In this document: piece after piece, positions 50,951 to 59,896 of the stretch
Layout: every line of letters begins with the position of its first letter
Numbering within the stretch: position 1 is the first letter of the stretch
Assembly: GCA_035523995.1 (NCBI GenBank)
Contig: DATKPQ010000118.1
Coordinates: 7,261-71,260, forward strand
Length of the DNA stretch: 64,000 bases
Direction of reading: 5' to 3'
From: JASHVB01 sp035523995
GTDB lineage: Bacteria; Pseudomonadota; Alphaproteobacteria; Acetobacterales; Acetobacteraceae
Position numbers and translations under genes: made by a program
Notes under the pieces: model-generated
The model's database searches: none
The model's input: the letters and a program-made list of their open reading frames with translations, nothing else
Told to the model about the DNA's origin: nothing

Positions 50951-53925
50951 TTAAGGTGTCCTCCCGGATGGCTGCATTGCCTGCAACGCAGAGGGCAGGG
51001 CCTTTGCCAGCCCAACTTCACGTGCCGAAACCGGCAGATCGGCGAGGCCCTGCACCGGATCGGTCGTCAGCAGCCGGAACATATCGGCCAGCGGGCCGGT
51101 GCCCATCCGGGCCTCGTCCTGCGCACGAAGGGTCGCCAGCATCGGCTGATCCCCGGCATGTGCCGCGTCGGTGACAAGCCGCAGCACCAGGCGACGGGCG
51201 TGGTCCGTCAGGTCTCCGCTCGCCGGCACCGCCTTTGCCGCGAGAGCAGCCAGCGCTTGTTCGGCACCTCGCCAGTCCTGCGCATGCTCCAGAATGTCGA
51301 CGCGTTCTGCGGCGGCTGCGTCTGAAGTCAGCCCGGCCAGCAAGTTGATCGCGGTCGCGACATGGCCGGCACGCGCCTGAGCGCCGGCACGCAACAAGGC
51401 TCGTTGTTGCGCCAGGGCTGGCGGCAGGCCGGGTACCTCGGATGCATCCAAGGCCGCCAGCGCACCGACGGCATCGCCCTCATGCAGGCGCAGCGTTGCC
51501 AGCCGCAGTCCGATCGTGGCCCGGCCCGGCCCGGGTGGCGCGGTACGCATCAGCTTGTCCAGGACTGGCTCGGCGCGGTCCGGCAAATCCAGCGCCACCA
51601 GCTTGTTCGCAAGTTCCTCCTCGATCGCCTCGCCTTGACTGGTTTGCGCGATGAGATCGGCGTTCTCGTCCACCAGGGCGACAAATTCCAGCGGCGGCAT
51701 CCGATCTGCGGCGCCATCCTTCAGCATCGCGTCGAACGTCTGTTGCAGGCGCTCGTGGATCGTCGGAGCGCTGGCAGGGAACAGGCTCTCGGTTTCGCGC
51801 AACAGGGTGAGTGCCTGGTGATATTCGCCGAGGGACTGGCGTAGCGACGCCAGCTCCCCGCGCAGGGCCATTTCCCGCTCGCCGCCACGCCAGGCGTAGA
51901 GCAAGCGATCGAGCGCCTCGGCGGCCTGGCGCTTGTCGAACTGGCCAGTGGCAAGGCGCAGCTTCACGGCCCGCACCGCCGCGCGGGCACTGACGAACTG
52001 GTCGCGGCTGACAGCCAACGCGTCATAACGCGCGAGCGCCTTGCTCGTGTCGCCTTGCGCCTGGCAGAGCATGGCGTTCGCCAGTTCGAGGCCGGGCACA
52101 TCCTTGGCGCGGGACAGCAATTCCGCGGCGGCTGCGACCGCGCCGCCCTGCACCATCGTCTCGGCGGCGAGCGCCAGCGCCCTGTCGCGGATGCCGCGCG
52201 GGTAGCTCAGCAGCAAGGCGGCAGAGTTGGCCAGCGCTGCGGCTGCCTGCGGGGAATGCTCGTCCTGCATCGCAAGGCGCAGGGCACGCCACAGATCCAC
52301 TTCGTCAGTGCCGCTCAGCCGTGGATCGTCGATGCCGCCCGCCTCGGCCGGGCGGCCGGCGAGCAAGGCAGCGACGCCGGTCAGGCCGGCGATGTCGGCA
52401 GACGCCGCTTCACGCGGATCTTCGGCGGCGGTGAGTTGCAGCAGCGCCTCCGCTTCCGCGTCCATGCCAAGGCTGATCATATCCAGCGCTGCAGCCCGCC
52501 GATCCGGCCCTCGCGCCAATAGCGGCTCATTCGATGCCAAGGCGATGTTCTTGTCCAGTAGCCGGAACAATCGGTCCGGCGGCAGGTCGGGAAATTCGAA
52601 CCGGCGGGTCAGCGCCGCGGGATCGCTCAGCATGTCGGTGTCAAGACGCGAAACCGCCAGCGGGGCCGGGGCGGTGGTGAGGATGAACCCGTCCGCCACC
52701 GTATGCAGTGCCACCGTATCGGCGAAGGGAACCACGACGACGCCTTGCCTCGTCGGCAGCAACTCGAATTGCGGCGTGATGCTGCGGACGACCGTGGCCT
52801 GCCCCGGCTGGAACAGAGTGCCGACCAACAAGGGACCGCCAGTTGATGGGTCTTGCAGGGTCACCACGCGGCCCGGCGCCTGCGCGGCCAACCCCACCGC
52901 GTTGTCATTGTTCCGTACTGAAATTGCCCGGGTCTGGGGCGGGGACGACAGCGCCGCCACGGTCCATCCCTGCGTCGTTTTTGACAGCGCGACGGTGGTG
53001 CCGGCGGGCGGCGAGAGGTGGATCACGGTCGCGGTGGGCAGCAGCTCAGCGCGTGCTGAGGCAAAGGCGGGCATGGATTGCAGCGGGGCCAGATCGATGG
53101 GTTCGTGCTGGTCGAAAACCACCAATGTCTCGCCATGGCGGTGGAACACGGCCGCCGCGGCATCGGCGGGCAGCGGCAACGTGAATGCGGCGCCTTGTGT
53201 CTCCGGCGGCAGAGGAGCGGGCCTCGCCTGCAAAGGGGCTGGTTCGAGGGGTTGTGGTGGCGCTGAGGCGGCCGCAGCTGGGGCTGGGGCTGGGGCTGGG
53301 GCTGGGGCTGGGGCTGGGCCGGGCGTAGGCGGGGCAGCGTCGGCAGGGGCGACAGCCGCGATGGTGGTGGCTGCGACGACGGGGGGAGGGGAGGGCGCCA
53401 GCGGGGCTTGCCGGGACGGGGCCGGGGGGTCGGACGGCGGCTCGGCGACAGGAGGTGGCTGTGTCGGCCCAGTGTCGTTCGAGAGGTGCATGGGTGGCGT
53501 GGCGGGCTTCTCGGCTGCCGGTGGCGGGTGTTGGGCTACCTGCAGCGAACCGTGCGCAGGTACCGCGCCGCCGGGATCCAGAATGTCGATTACGACTCGG
53601 TTGCCGAGGCGGGAATCATGGAAGGTACTGCCGGGCGCGATGATGAGCGTGGCTTCGTTGCCGTCCGCGTGTATGGCGGAGACGTTATGGGGCGGCGGCG
53701 CGTCGTTCGCCTTCAACGTGACATCGCCCGCGAATTGTATGGTGAGTTGGTCGCCGTCGCGTACCACGCGGTAGGTGGTGTGTGGCGGCGTGTCGAACAC
53801 CACGCGGCCATAGCCGGGGTGACTGCCGGAGCGGATATCGATCTCGGTGGTTGGGTCTGCGTGGGCGATCAACGGCAGGAGCAATATCAGAAGAAGGGCA
53901 ATCGCAATGGGGGTGCAATTGTCAT
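50951..53925 (-). CDS. Secreted AMIN-like/TPR protein of the motility region, start apparently frameshifted
   Basis: The long reading frame encodes a signal-peptide-like stretch (IAIALLLILLLPLIAHADP), an AMIN-like beta module (SHPGYGRVVFDTPP), a Pro-Ala linker with an (Ala-Pro) repeat, and a long helical TPR-like region to the C-terminus (LLQLTAAEDPREAA; LLRETESLFPASAP). It is likely a periplasmic scaffold tied to the motility genes upstream; the exact role is unknown. The frame has no good start before the signal peptide. An ATG at 53925 with an F4-type border (CGCAATGAC) would serve if the C run at 53909-53913 had six Cs instead of five, giving MTIAPPIAIALLL. Either a sequencing slip or true slippage may explain this. 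Length is about 990 residues. Confidence 0.75.
53278..53318. repeat. (CTGGGG) short tandem repeat in coding DNA
   Basis: Six perfect CTGGGG units plus a partial seventh encode the Ala-Pro linker of the TPR protein on the minus strand. Because the unit is six bases, copy-number changes would lengthen or shorten the linker without shifting the frame. Confidence 0.9.
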
Positions 53926-54295
53926 TGCGCGTTGCCCACGGGCGGGTTGCCCACCGGCCGGCGCGGCCGACCTGCCGCTGGATGAAACTGCGTGGGGCCG
54001 CAGGCGGACCTGGTTTCTTGTTGGTTGCCCACGGGCCTGGTCGCCGGCCCGCGACCGCATGAAACTGCGCGGCAACGATCCCTCTCGTCGTCGCCTGGAT
54101 CGACCCGGCCAGCTTGGCACGATGATCGGGTGCCGCTGCATGCGATCCGGGCGGCTGTGCGCAACTCGATCCGATCAGCTGCGGGTAGATGGCCGGGTCA
54201 AGCCCGGCCATGACGGGTTGTTTCTGCGGCGCGCAGGCTTTTCCGACATCGCACGACCGGGGTTGCTTCGTCGCTTCGCTCCTTGCAATGACATG
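53921..54295. repeat. Repeat block: F4 pair, F2 and F1 between TPR gene and cheZ
   Basis: Two F4 copies in minus orientation (53921-53992 and about 54008-54080), an F2 copy (54188-54215) and an F1 arm (54261-54295) fill the 414-base gap. The first F4 copy borders the candidate start of the TPR gene. No gene was seen here; frames on both strands translate into repeat-derived peptides such as AGLDPAI. Confidence 0.75.
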
Positions 54296-54339
54296 ATTGC
54301 GTCTTGCCCTCACCTTGCTGGAAAGTGCGGGCCGATCGA

Positions 54340-54978
54340 TCATTCAAAACTCGCGAGCAGCTTGTCGATATCCGACTGGTCCATCGCCATTGTGGGGAGC
54401 TGCGGCCCGTTCAGCAGCGCGGCCTCGCCCTGCGCGCCTGTCTCGATGGCCGTATCGCTGCCGGGTTCGCCAAAAGTCAGCACGAGCTGGCAGACTTTCG
54501 TCTCGATCGCTTTCAACGTATTCACCACCTTGGTGATGCGTTGGCCGGTGATGTCCTGGAAGCTGCACGCCTCATAGATGCGCGTGGTGGCGTCTTGCAG
54601 CTTCGTCGCCGGCTCGCCGGCCAGGTGCTCGCCGACCGCATCCAGTGTCTCGCAGCTTTCCAAAATCGCGTGTGTCGCCGAGGCGGTGTGCTGGATGATC
54701 GCGTCCAGTTCGTCGGTCGCGAACGGGATGTCGCTGGCGGTGATGTCGTCCATGCGGAGCGCGGCAATCTCCGACTTGGCAGAGGCGATGATCTGGCCGA
54801 GCGATTCGACTTCGGACAGGAGAGAGGTCTCCTGTGCTGTCAGGTCGCCGCTCATGGTGGCGAGGACGGCGCGCACCACGTCGGCGACCATGTCCGGGTC
54901 GGTGCCCGCGTAGCGTTCCCGGATCGCCGCGAGCCGTTGGGCGAGCGCTACGTCCGGCCTGGCGGTCCTGTCAGCCAT
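54340..54978 (-). CDS. cheZ: CheZ family protein phosphatase
   Basis: The 212-residue protein is largely helical and should dephosphorylate CheY-P. The catalytic pair is D142 and Q146 in FQDITGQRI, as D143/Q147 in Escherichia coli CheZ. The C-terminal DQSDIDKLLASFE matches the CheY-binding tail. It ends the motility operon and overlaps cheY by eight bases at its 5' end, so the two are coupled. CheZ is uncommon in Alphaproteobacteria outside groups such as Rhodospirillales and fits the proposed placement. Confidence 0.92.
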   Translation of the reverse strand: MADRTARPDVALAQRLAAIRERYAGTDPDMVADVVRAVLATMSGDLTAQETSLLSEVESLGQIIASAKSEIAALRMDDITASDIPFATDELDAIIQHTASATHAILESCETLDAVGEHLAGEPATKLQDATTRIYEACSFQDITGQRITKVVNTLKAIETKVCQLVLTFGEPGSDTAIETGAQGEAALLNGPQLPTMAMDQSDIDKLLASFE

Positions 54979-55357
54979 GGAGCAATACCTTCTCGATTTT
55001 CTCGCGCAGGGTTTCCGCGTTGAATGGCTTGACGATGTAGTTGGAGACGCCGGCCTGCTTTGCGGCGACCACGTTCTCCACCTTGCTTTCCGCGGTCACC
55101 ATGATGAAGGGCATGCCTTTCAACCTTGTGTCCGCGCGCACCTCCTGCAAAAGCTGCAGGCCGGTCATGGGCTGCATGTTCCAGTCGCTGATCACCAGGC
55201 CGAAATTGCCGCTGCGCAGCTTGGCCAATGCCTCGGCGCCGTCGGATGCTTCCTCGACGTTGTTGAAGTCGATCTGCTTCAGCAGGTTGCGGATGATCCG
55301 CAGCATGGTCTTGTAGTCATCGACAATCAGGACATTGATCGTTTTGTCCATCGACAT
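54971..55357 (-). CDS. cheY: CheY response regulator
   Basis: The 128-residue single-domain receiver has D13/D14, the phosphoacceptor D58 (VISDWNMQP), T88 and K110 (YIVKPFNA), matching CheY point for point. When phosphorylated it would bind the flagellar motor switch. It overlaps cheZ by eight bases and lies 24 bases after motE. Confidence 0.95.
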   Translation of the reverse strand: MSMDKTINVLIVDDYKTMLRIIRNLLKQIDFNNVEEASDGAEALAKLRSGNFGLVISDWNMQPMTGLQLLQEVRADTRLKGMPFIMVTAESKVENVVAAKQAGVSNYIVKPFNAETLREKIEKVLLHG

Positions 55358-55381
55358 GGGGCATGGTCTCCGCTTGCTATG

Positions 55382-56116
55382 TTAACCGCCCCCGGGGGCG
55401 GCTGTGCCCGCGGGTTCGCGACGGGTGCGCAGTTTGGCGAGGTCGGCGGTGACATCTCGCGCCTTGTCGGGATTCATCGCCGCGAGGATTGGCGCTGCCT
55501 TCAGCTCCTTCATGCGATCGACCAGCGACAGCAATACGGGCATGTCGAGATCGTTGAAGATCGTGGCGGCGTCGCGGGGTTTCATGTCTTCGTAGACTTT
55601 CACCAGGCCTTGCCAGCCGGCTTCCTCGCGCTGTGTGCGGGCGGCTTCCAGGTCCTGCAGCTGCTTCCGCAATGCGGTCAGGGCCTGCGCCTGCGCCTCC
55701 AGCTTTTGCTCGGCGGCGGCGAGGATGGATTCGCGCATGCTCAGTGCGGCTGCCCTGGCGTCGAGTTGCTGGCTGCGCTGGCGCAGTTCCAGCAGCAGCG
55801 CGCGCTCGCCTTCGGTGATCGGGGGGGCCGAGCCGCGGTCGGGCGATGGCAATGCCGGAGACGGAGCGGCGGCGGTTGCGGCGGGCTGTACCGCTGCTGC
55901 TGTTGCGGGCTGTGGTGAGGATGCCCGCGGCGTGGCTTTCGCCGATGGCGATGGGTCTGCTGTCGCGGCGCGCGCTGCGGTCAGGACTGCGGCACCGGCA
56001 GGCGGATGCCCGGCAGCGATATAGCGGGCAACATCGAGCGTCTTCATCGCCAGCAGCGCGCCGATCGTGGCGATGGTGAACGGCAACAGGCGTGGGGAGC
56101 GGAGGGACAGGATCAT
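55382..56116 (-). CDS. motE: MotE-like motility protein with MgtE_N domain
   Basis: The 244-residue protein has an N-terminal membrane segment (LLPFTIATIGALLAM), a Pro- and Ala-rich linker, a coiled coil at about 110-165 (LLLELRQRSQQLDARAAAL) and a C-terminal MgtE_N fold (KVYEDMKPRDAATIFNDLD; ILAAMNPDKARDVTADL). This matches MotE, which helps the stator protein MotC in Rhizobiales, and similar proteins near flagellar genes. It overlaps the DUF6468 gene by four bases upstream and precedes cheY. Confidence 0.8.
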   Translation of the reverse strand: MILSLRSPRLLPFTIATIGALLAMKTLDVARYIAAGHPPAGAAVLTAARAATADPSPSAKATPRASSPQPATAAAVQPAATAAAPSPALPSPDRGSAPPITEGERALLLELRQRSQQLDARAAALSMRESILAAAEQKLEAQAQALTALRKQLQDLEAARTQREEAGWQGLVKVYEDMKPRDAATIFNDLDMPVLLSLVDRMKELKAAPILAAMNPDKARDVTADLAKLRTRREPAGTAAPGGG

Positions 56117-56550
56117 CGCGCCATCCTCAATGCCTTGAGCAAGTCGCGTTCGGCCTGGCTGCGGACACGCGGCATCTCGGGCGCCTGGTCATCTGCTCCC
56201 GCCAGGGGGTGGTGCATTGGTTCGGCGGCGAGCGAGCGGCCGGCGCGGATCAGCGATTCCAGCCGGTCGGCCAGGCGTTCGCCTCGTTCAAGCAGGAAGA
56301 TCAGGTCGTCTTTCAGGCGGGTGGTGGTGTCGATCTGGCGGGCCATTTGCCGACCGGCGCCGTCGGCGGCGGCGTGCAATTGCTCGATGCCGGCTTCAGC
56401 CTGACGGGAGCTGTCGTTGAAGCTGGCGACCAGCGCTTCGAGTGCGGCGCGGTCGCGTTTCAGAACGCCCAGGGCCCGTTCCAGCCGCACGGCATGGAAC
56501 AGGGTCGCGGCCAGCAGGGCGGCCAGAACGGCTTCGAGGATCCACTCCAT
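56113..56550 (-). CDS. DUF6468 flagellar-cluster protein
   Basis: The 145-residue protein has an N-terminal membrane helix (ILEAVLAALLAATLFHAVRL) and a coiled-coil body (LVASFNDSSRQAEAGIEQLH) with a basic C-terminus. I recall such proteins between fliM and motE homologues in alphaproteobacterial flagellar clusters. It is the first gene of the coupled DUF6468-motE-cheY-cheZ run in this window; an upstream repeat block separates it from the chemoreceptor gene. Its function is not established. Confidence 0.75.
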   Translation of the reverse strand: MEWILEAVLAALLAATLFHAVRLERALGVLKRDRAALEALVASFNDSSRQAEAGIEQLHAAADGAGRQMARQIDTTTRLKDDLIFLLERGERLADRLESLIRAGRSLAAEPMHHPLAGADDQAPEMPRVRSQAERDLLKALRMAR

Positions 56551-56647
56551 GCCCGCTATTGTCGTCGGACATGGTTAGCAATTCCTTTACCGCGCCACTG
56601 TTCTTGTGGGTGTGTGAGCGCACGAATGGGTCGTGCAGGTTTGGGGT

Positions 56648-57176
56648 AGGGGGCAGGGGGCGAAACTTGCGATCTCGACCCCCGCTATCCCCCCGGGTCG
56701 CGAGGGGACGGGGAGCCTTTCATCCGGTCGCGGGTCGGCGGGGCCGGAGGGTGGGCTGCCAGCAATGACGTGTGGAGCGGACAACATCCGTCAGGACCAC
56801 AACACGAGTACCCGGAATTAGAGAAACGTGACGCACTCCGCCTCGAGTCGCTTGAGGCTTGGCGGAGACCGAAGCAACTTCGTTCGGGTGCGCGCGGAGC
56901 TTCCTGCGCCCGGAAGATCGAGGTTGCTTCGTCGCTACGCGCCTAACTAACCAGAAAGTTCCCGTCATGGCCGGGCTTGCCCCGGCCATCTTCGCCAAGT
57001 GATCGGGCGCAAGTGATCGGGCGCAAGTGATCGGGCGCGTACAGAACGCGTCCTGACCGATGCTGCGTCGATGGCCGGGTCAAGCCCGGCCATGACGAAA
57101 AACGTGTGGCGCGCCGCACTTTCATTCTGCCGCGGGTCGGCCGCGCCGGCCGGTGGTCAATTCGCAATGACATGTT
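56648..57176. repeat. Repeat mosaic F3-F4-F1-F2-F4
   Basis: F4 copies contain cgggtcggc and ggtgggctgccagcaatgac-type ends. The two F4 copies in this gap lie in the same orientation, about 400 bases apart, with the F1 and F2 modules between them. The F3-F4 junction matches those at 19.8 and 49.2 kb. Confidence 0.75.
56997..57038. repeat. 14-bp tandem triplicate within an F2 pair
   Basis: Three perfect units of aagtgatcgggcgc (56997-57010, 57011-57024, 57025-57038) lie in the spacer between the two F2 hairpins. Such a short tandem array is prone to change in copy number between strains. Confidence 0.9.
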
Positions 57177-57288
57177 GGCAGGACGGGCCAACGCTCGGTT
57201 CACTGATACCTGATACCGGTTGCAGCGAGTCCGCTGTGGGATATTTGGATCGGATTCAACATGTTATTATATTCCTGTACCGGCACGA

Positions 57289-59607
57289 CTAGGCTGCTCG
57301 TTTCGTCTCGGTCAGCTGGCCCAAAGCGCGGTCGATGCGTGCCAGGATTTGCGGGTCCGAACTGAATACCACGGCGAGTTCGCCGCCGCCTGAGCGGACG
57401 ACCCGCGCGGGGATGAGGCCTCCCGCCGCCGGCATATCGATTTCCACTTGCGCTCCGGCCGGCAGGTTCCAGTCGCATGCCAGTGCCGCGCCACCGCGCG
57501 ACATGTTCCGAAGGGCGACCTGGGCGGCAGGCTTGCCTTTTGCCTGGAGGCTTGCCGAAACGCCGCTCAGAGTCAGCCGCTCATAGCGCCGCCGCTCTTC
57601 CGTGGTATCCTCGCGCACCGCTGCCAGGAACTGGTCCACCTCGGTGCGGAGCGTTTCCGCTTCGCGACTGATCTCCGCAGCACCGGTCAGCACGTCTCGG
57701 CTGATGTCGCCGGCGCGGTCTGCCACGGTCACCACATGCTCCATCGCCTGGGCGGTGCTGGACGTCGCGCCGGACACCGCCTGAACGTTGCCGGCGATTT
57801 CCCGGGTGGTGGCATTTTGTTGTTCCACCGCGGCGGAAATCGCGGCCGACACCTGGTCCATCTTGCCGATAATCGTACCGATCTCGGTCATCGCGGACAC
57901 CGCATCCGTGGTGGCGGAACGAACAGTGTCGATCTGGCTGCCGATTTCGGCGGTTGCCTTGGCGGTCTGTGCCGCCAGCGCCTTGACCTCGCCCGCGACG
58001 ACGGCAAAGCCCTTGCCCGCCTCGCCGGCTCGCGCCGCTTCGATCGTTGCGTTCAGCGCCAGCAGATTGGTCTGCGCGGCAATGTCGCTGATCAGGCGCA
58101 CGACGTCGCCAATCCGTGCGGTTGCTTCGGACAGGCTCTGCATGGTGCCCTTGCTGGCGTCGGCGCGCTGCACCGCCTGGCGCGCGACGTCGGCGGATGA
58201 CGTGACCTGGCGGGAGATTTCGGCCACGCTTGATGTGAGTTCCTCGACCGCGGAGGCGACCGTCATGAGATCCGCGGACGATTTGGCGGCATCGCCGGAA
58301 GTGCCATGCGCTTCGGTATGCACGGCAGTGGCCGCTTCCGCCATCGCATCGGCGGCGCTGCGCATCGTGTCAGCCGAGGCGGCCAGCGACGCCATGACAC
58401 CGGAGACCGATTTGCCGAAATCCTGGGTGTATTGCTCCATGGCGGCCTGACGCCGTTCCTTGGCGGCACGCGCGGTGGCTTGCTCCGCGGCGAGCCGTTC
58501 GGCGTCGATGGCGTGCTGTTTGAACACGCCTACGGCACGCGCCATGTCGCCGATCTCGTCCTGGCTGTCTTGCGCCGGGACCGCCACGCCATTGTCACCG
58601 GCGGCCAACTTGCCCATCACGCCGGTCATTTCCGTCAGAGGCCGCACGATACCGCGGCCGATGACGAAGGCCAGGGTGGCGCCGAGCGCCAGTGCCAGGA
58701 TGCCTACGATTTCCTGCAGCCAGGAAGCGCTGGAAACCGTGTCTGCTGCGGTTGTGCGGCTGGCGGCGAAGTCGTGCGCGAGCGAATCCAGCGCCCCCTG
58801 CAGCTTCTGCTGCATCGCCTCCAACTGTGGCCGGGTTTGCTCGTTGTAAAACGTTTCCGAAGCCAGACGGGCGGAGGAGAAGGCGTTGAATGCCGTCTCG
58901 TAGTTGGACAATGCGGCCTGGACCGGCGCAACCAGGGCGGCAATCTCCGGCTTCGCGATGCGCTGCATCGTCGCGAGGGCGTCGCGGGCATGTGCCGCGT
59001 TGGTCTTGAACGTTGCCGGACCCTTCTTGTCCAGGGTGGCCATGAAGCGCCAGTTCGCGACGCGAACCAGCAAGGTCGAGGCCTCGACATCCGACGCCGC
59101 CGCCGACAATGCCGGGTCATGCGTCGCACGCGCTGCCTGGACCAGGCGGCCGGCTGCCGCCGTCAGCGTATCGCCGCCGGTGAACAATAATGCGCGTTGT
59201 GCACTCCATGCCATGCCGAGTTCGCCAAACCGGTTGAGGTCCGCGCGGAGCGTGCGCAGCCCATCCTGCACCGCGCGATAGATTTCCAGGCGTTGCGGCG
59301 ACAGGGTGGCATGCTGGGCTTCCGTCAGCAGGCTGTCGGCGCTGTCGGCGGACTGGCGGGCGGTTTGCAGCACCGCATCGGATGGGTCGGCGAGGTAGCG
59401 CGATTGGGCCAGGCCGATCATCGTTAGGTGACGCGCCACTTGCAGCGAGCGCTGCGTGTTGCCCGCCAGTGCGTCCATTTTGCCGACATTCCTGCCAACG
59501 CCGGACAGTTCAAAGGTGCCAAAAACGGCGATGCCGAGAGTAAGGGCGATCAGTATTGCATATCCGAGGTAGATGCGCGTGCGGACTCGAAAGCGGAAAA
59601 TGCCCAT
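57289..59607 (-). CDS. Methyl-accepting chemotaxis protein with C-terminal PilZ domain
   Basis: The 772-residue receptor has a first membrane helix at about 12-33, a helical periplasmic sensor to about 305, a second helix (ILALALGATLAFVIGRGIV), a HAMP domain, and the signalling hairpin (tip near QTNLLALNATIEAARAGEAG). The C-terminal ~100 residues form a PilZ domain with both c-di-GMP motifs intact: RxxxR at R673-R677 and NxSxxG at 701-706 (NMSRGG). It should let c-di-GMP modulate chemotaxis, as described for Azospirillum Tlp1-type receptors. The CheY/CheZ genes lie on the same strand two kilobases downstream. The ligand is unknown. Confidence 0.93.
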   Translation of the reverse strand: MGIFRFRVRTRIYLGYAILIALTLGIAVFGTFELSGVGRNVGKMDALAGNTQRSLQVARHLTMIGLAQSRYLADPSDAVLQTARQSADSADSLLTEAQHATLSPQRLEIYRAVQDGLRTLRADLNRFGELGMAWSAQRALLFTGGDTLTAAAGRLVQAARATHDPALSAAASDVEASTLLVRVANWRFMATLDKKGPATFKTNAAHARDALATMQRIAKPEIAALVAPVQAALSNYETAFNAFSSARLASETFYNEQTRPQLEAMQQKLQGALDSLAHDFAASRTTAADTVSSASWLQEIVGILALALGATLAFVIGRGIVRPLTEMTGVMGKLAAGDNGVAVPAQDSQDEIGDMARAVGVFKQHAIDAERLAAEQATARAAKERRQAAMEQYTQDFGKSVSGVMASLAASADTMRSAADAMAEAATAVHTEAHGTSGDAAKSSADLMTVASAVEELTSSVAEISRQVTSSADVARQAVQRADASKGTMQSLSEATARIGDVVRLISDIAAQTNLLALNATIEAARAGEAGKGFAVVAGEVKALAAQTAKATAEIGSQIDTVRSATTDAVSAMTEIGTIIGKMDQVSAAISAAVEQQNATTREIAGNVQAVSGATSSTAQAMEHVVTVADRAGDISRDVLTGAAEISREAETLRTEVDQFLAAVREDTTEERRRYERLTLSGVSASLQAKGKPAAQVALRNMSRGGAALACDWNLPAGAQVEIDMPAAGGLIPARVVRSGGGELAVVFSSDPQILARIDRALGQLTETKRAA

Positions 59608-59827
59608 GTGTCACCTTTGGAAGTCCGTGTTGGGAAGTGGGGCGTACATCTTCGCAGGGAATCGTCACCAAAGGGTTAAGCGCGTGTACCGAGGACCGGG
59701 ATTTGAGCTTCGCCCACCGGATGAAGCTGATGAGTCGGTCCGGTCGAACCAACGTCGCGTATAAGCAATGCGGCGTTGGGTTTGGGATTTGACGGTTCGA
59801 GATTAACTGGTTTCGGCGAACGCTATT

Positions 59828-59858
59828 TTATTGCGCTGCGCTCCACGCAATGACATGG
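59828..59858. repeat. F1 repeat arm
   Basis: A degenerate F1 arm (ttgcgctgcgctccacgcaa followed by tgacatggg) in the 289-base gap between the chemoreceptor start and the mnmA stop. The rest of that gap shows no gene. The chemoreceptor promoter should lie here, but no flagellar sigma-28 box was convincing. Confidence 0.7.
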
Positions 59859-59896
59859 GACGGGCGGACTGTATCGCGTTTCTCTGGTTCCGGATG

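Larger units (their letters stand above)
56551..57288. other. 738-base gap made almost wholly of dispersed repeats
   Basis: From left to right: F3 (56648-56716), F4 (56716-56770), a degenerate F1 pair (56862-56943), an F2 pair (56963-56993 and 57070-57097) flanking a 14-bp tandem triplet, and F4 (57117-57176). No gene could be supported. It separates the chemoreceptor from the DUF6468 operon. Confidence 0.8.

Noticed and set aside
50951..54343. Longer start for the TPR protein at 54343
   Set aside because: The extra N-terminal ~140 residues are translations of F1, F2 and F4 repeats (for example AGLDPAIYPQ) placed before a signal peptide, so they are not part of the protein.
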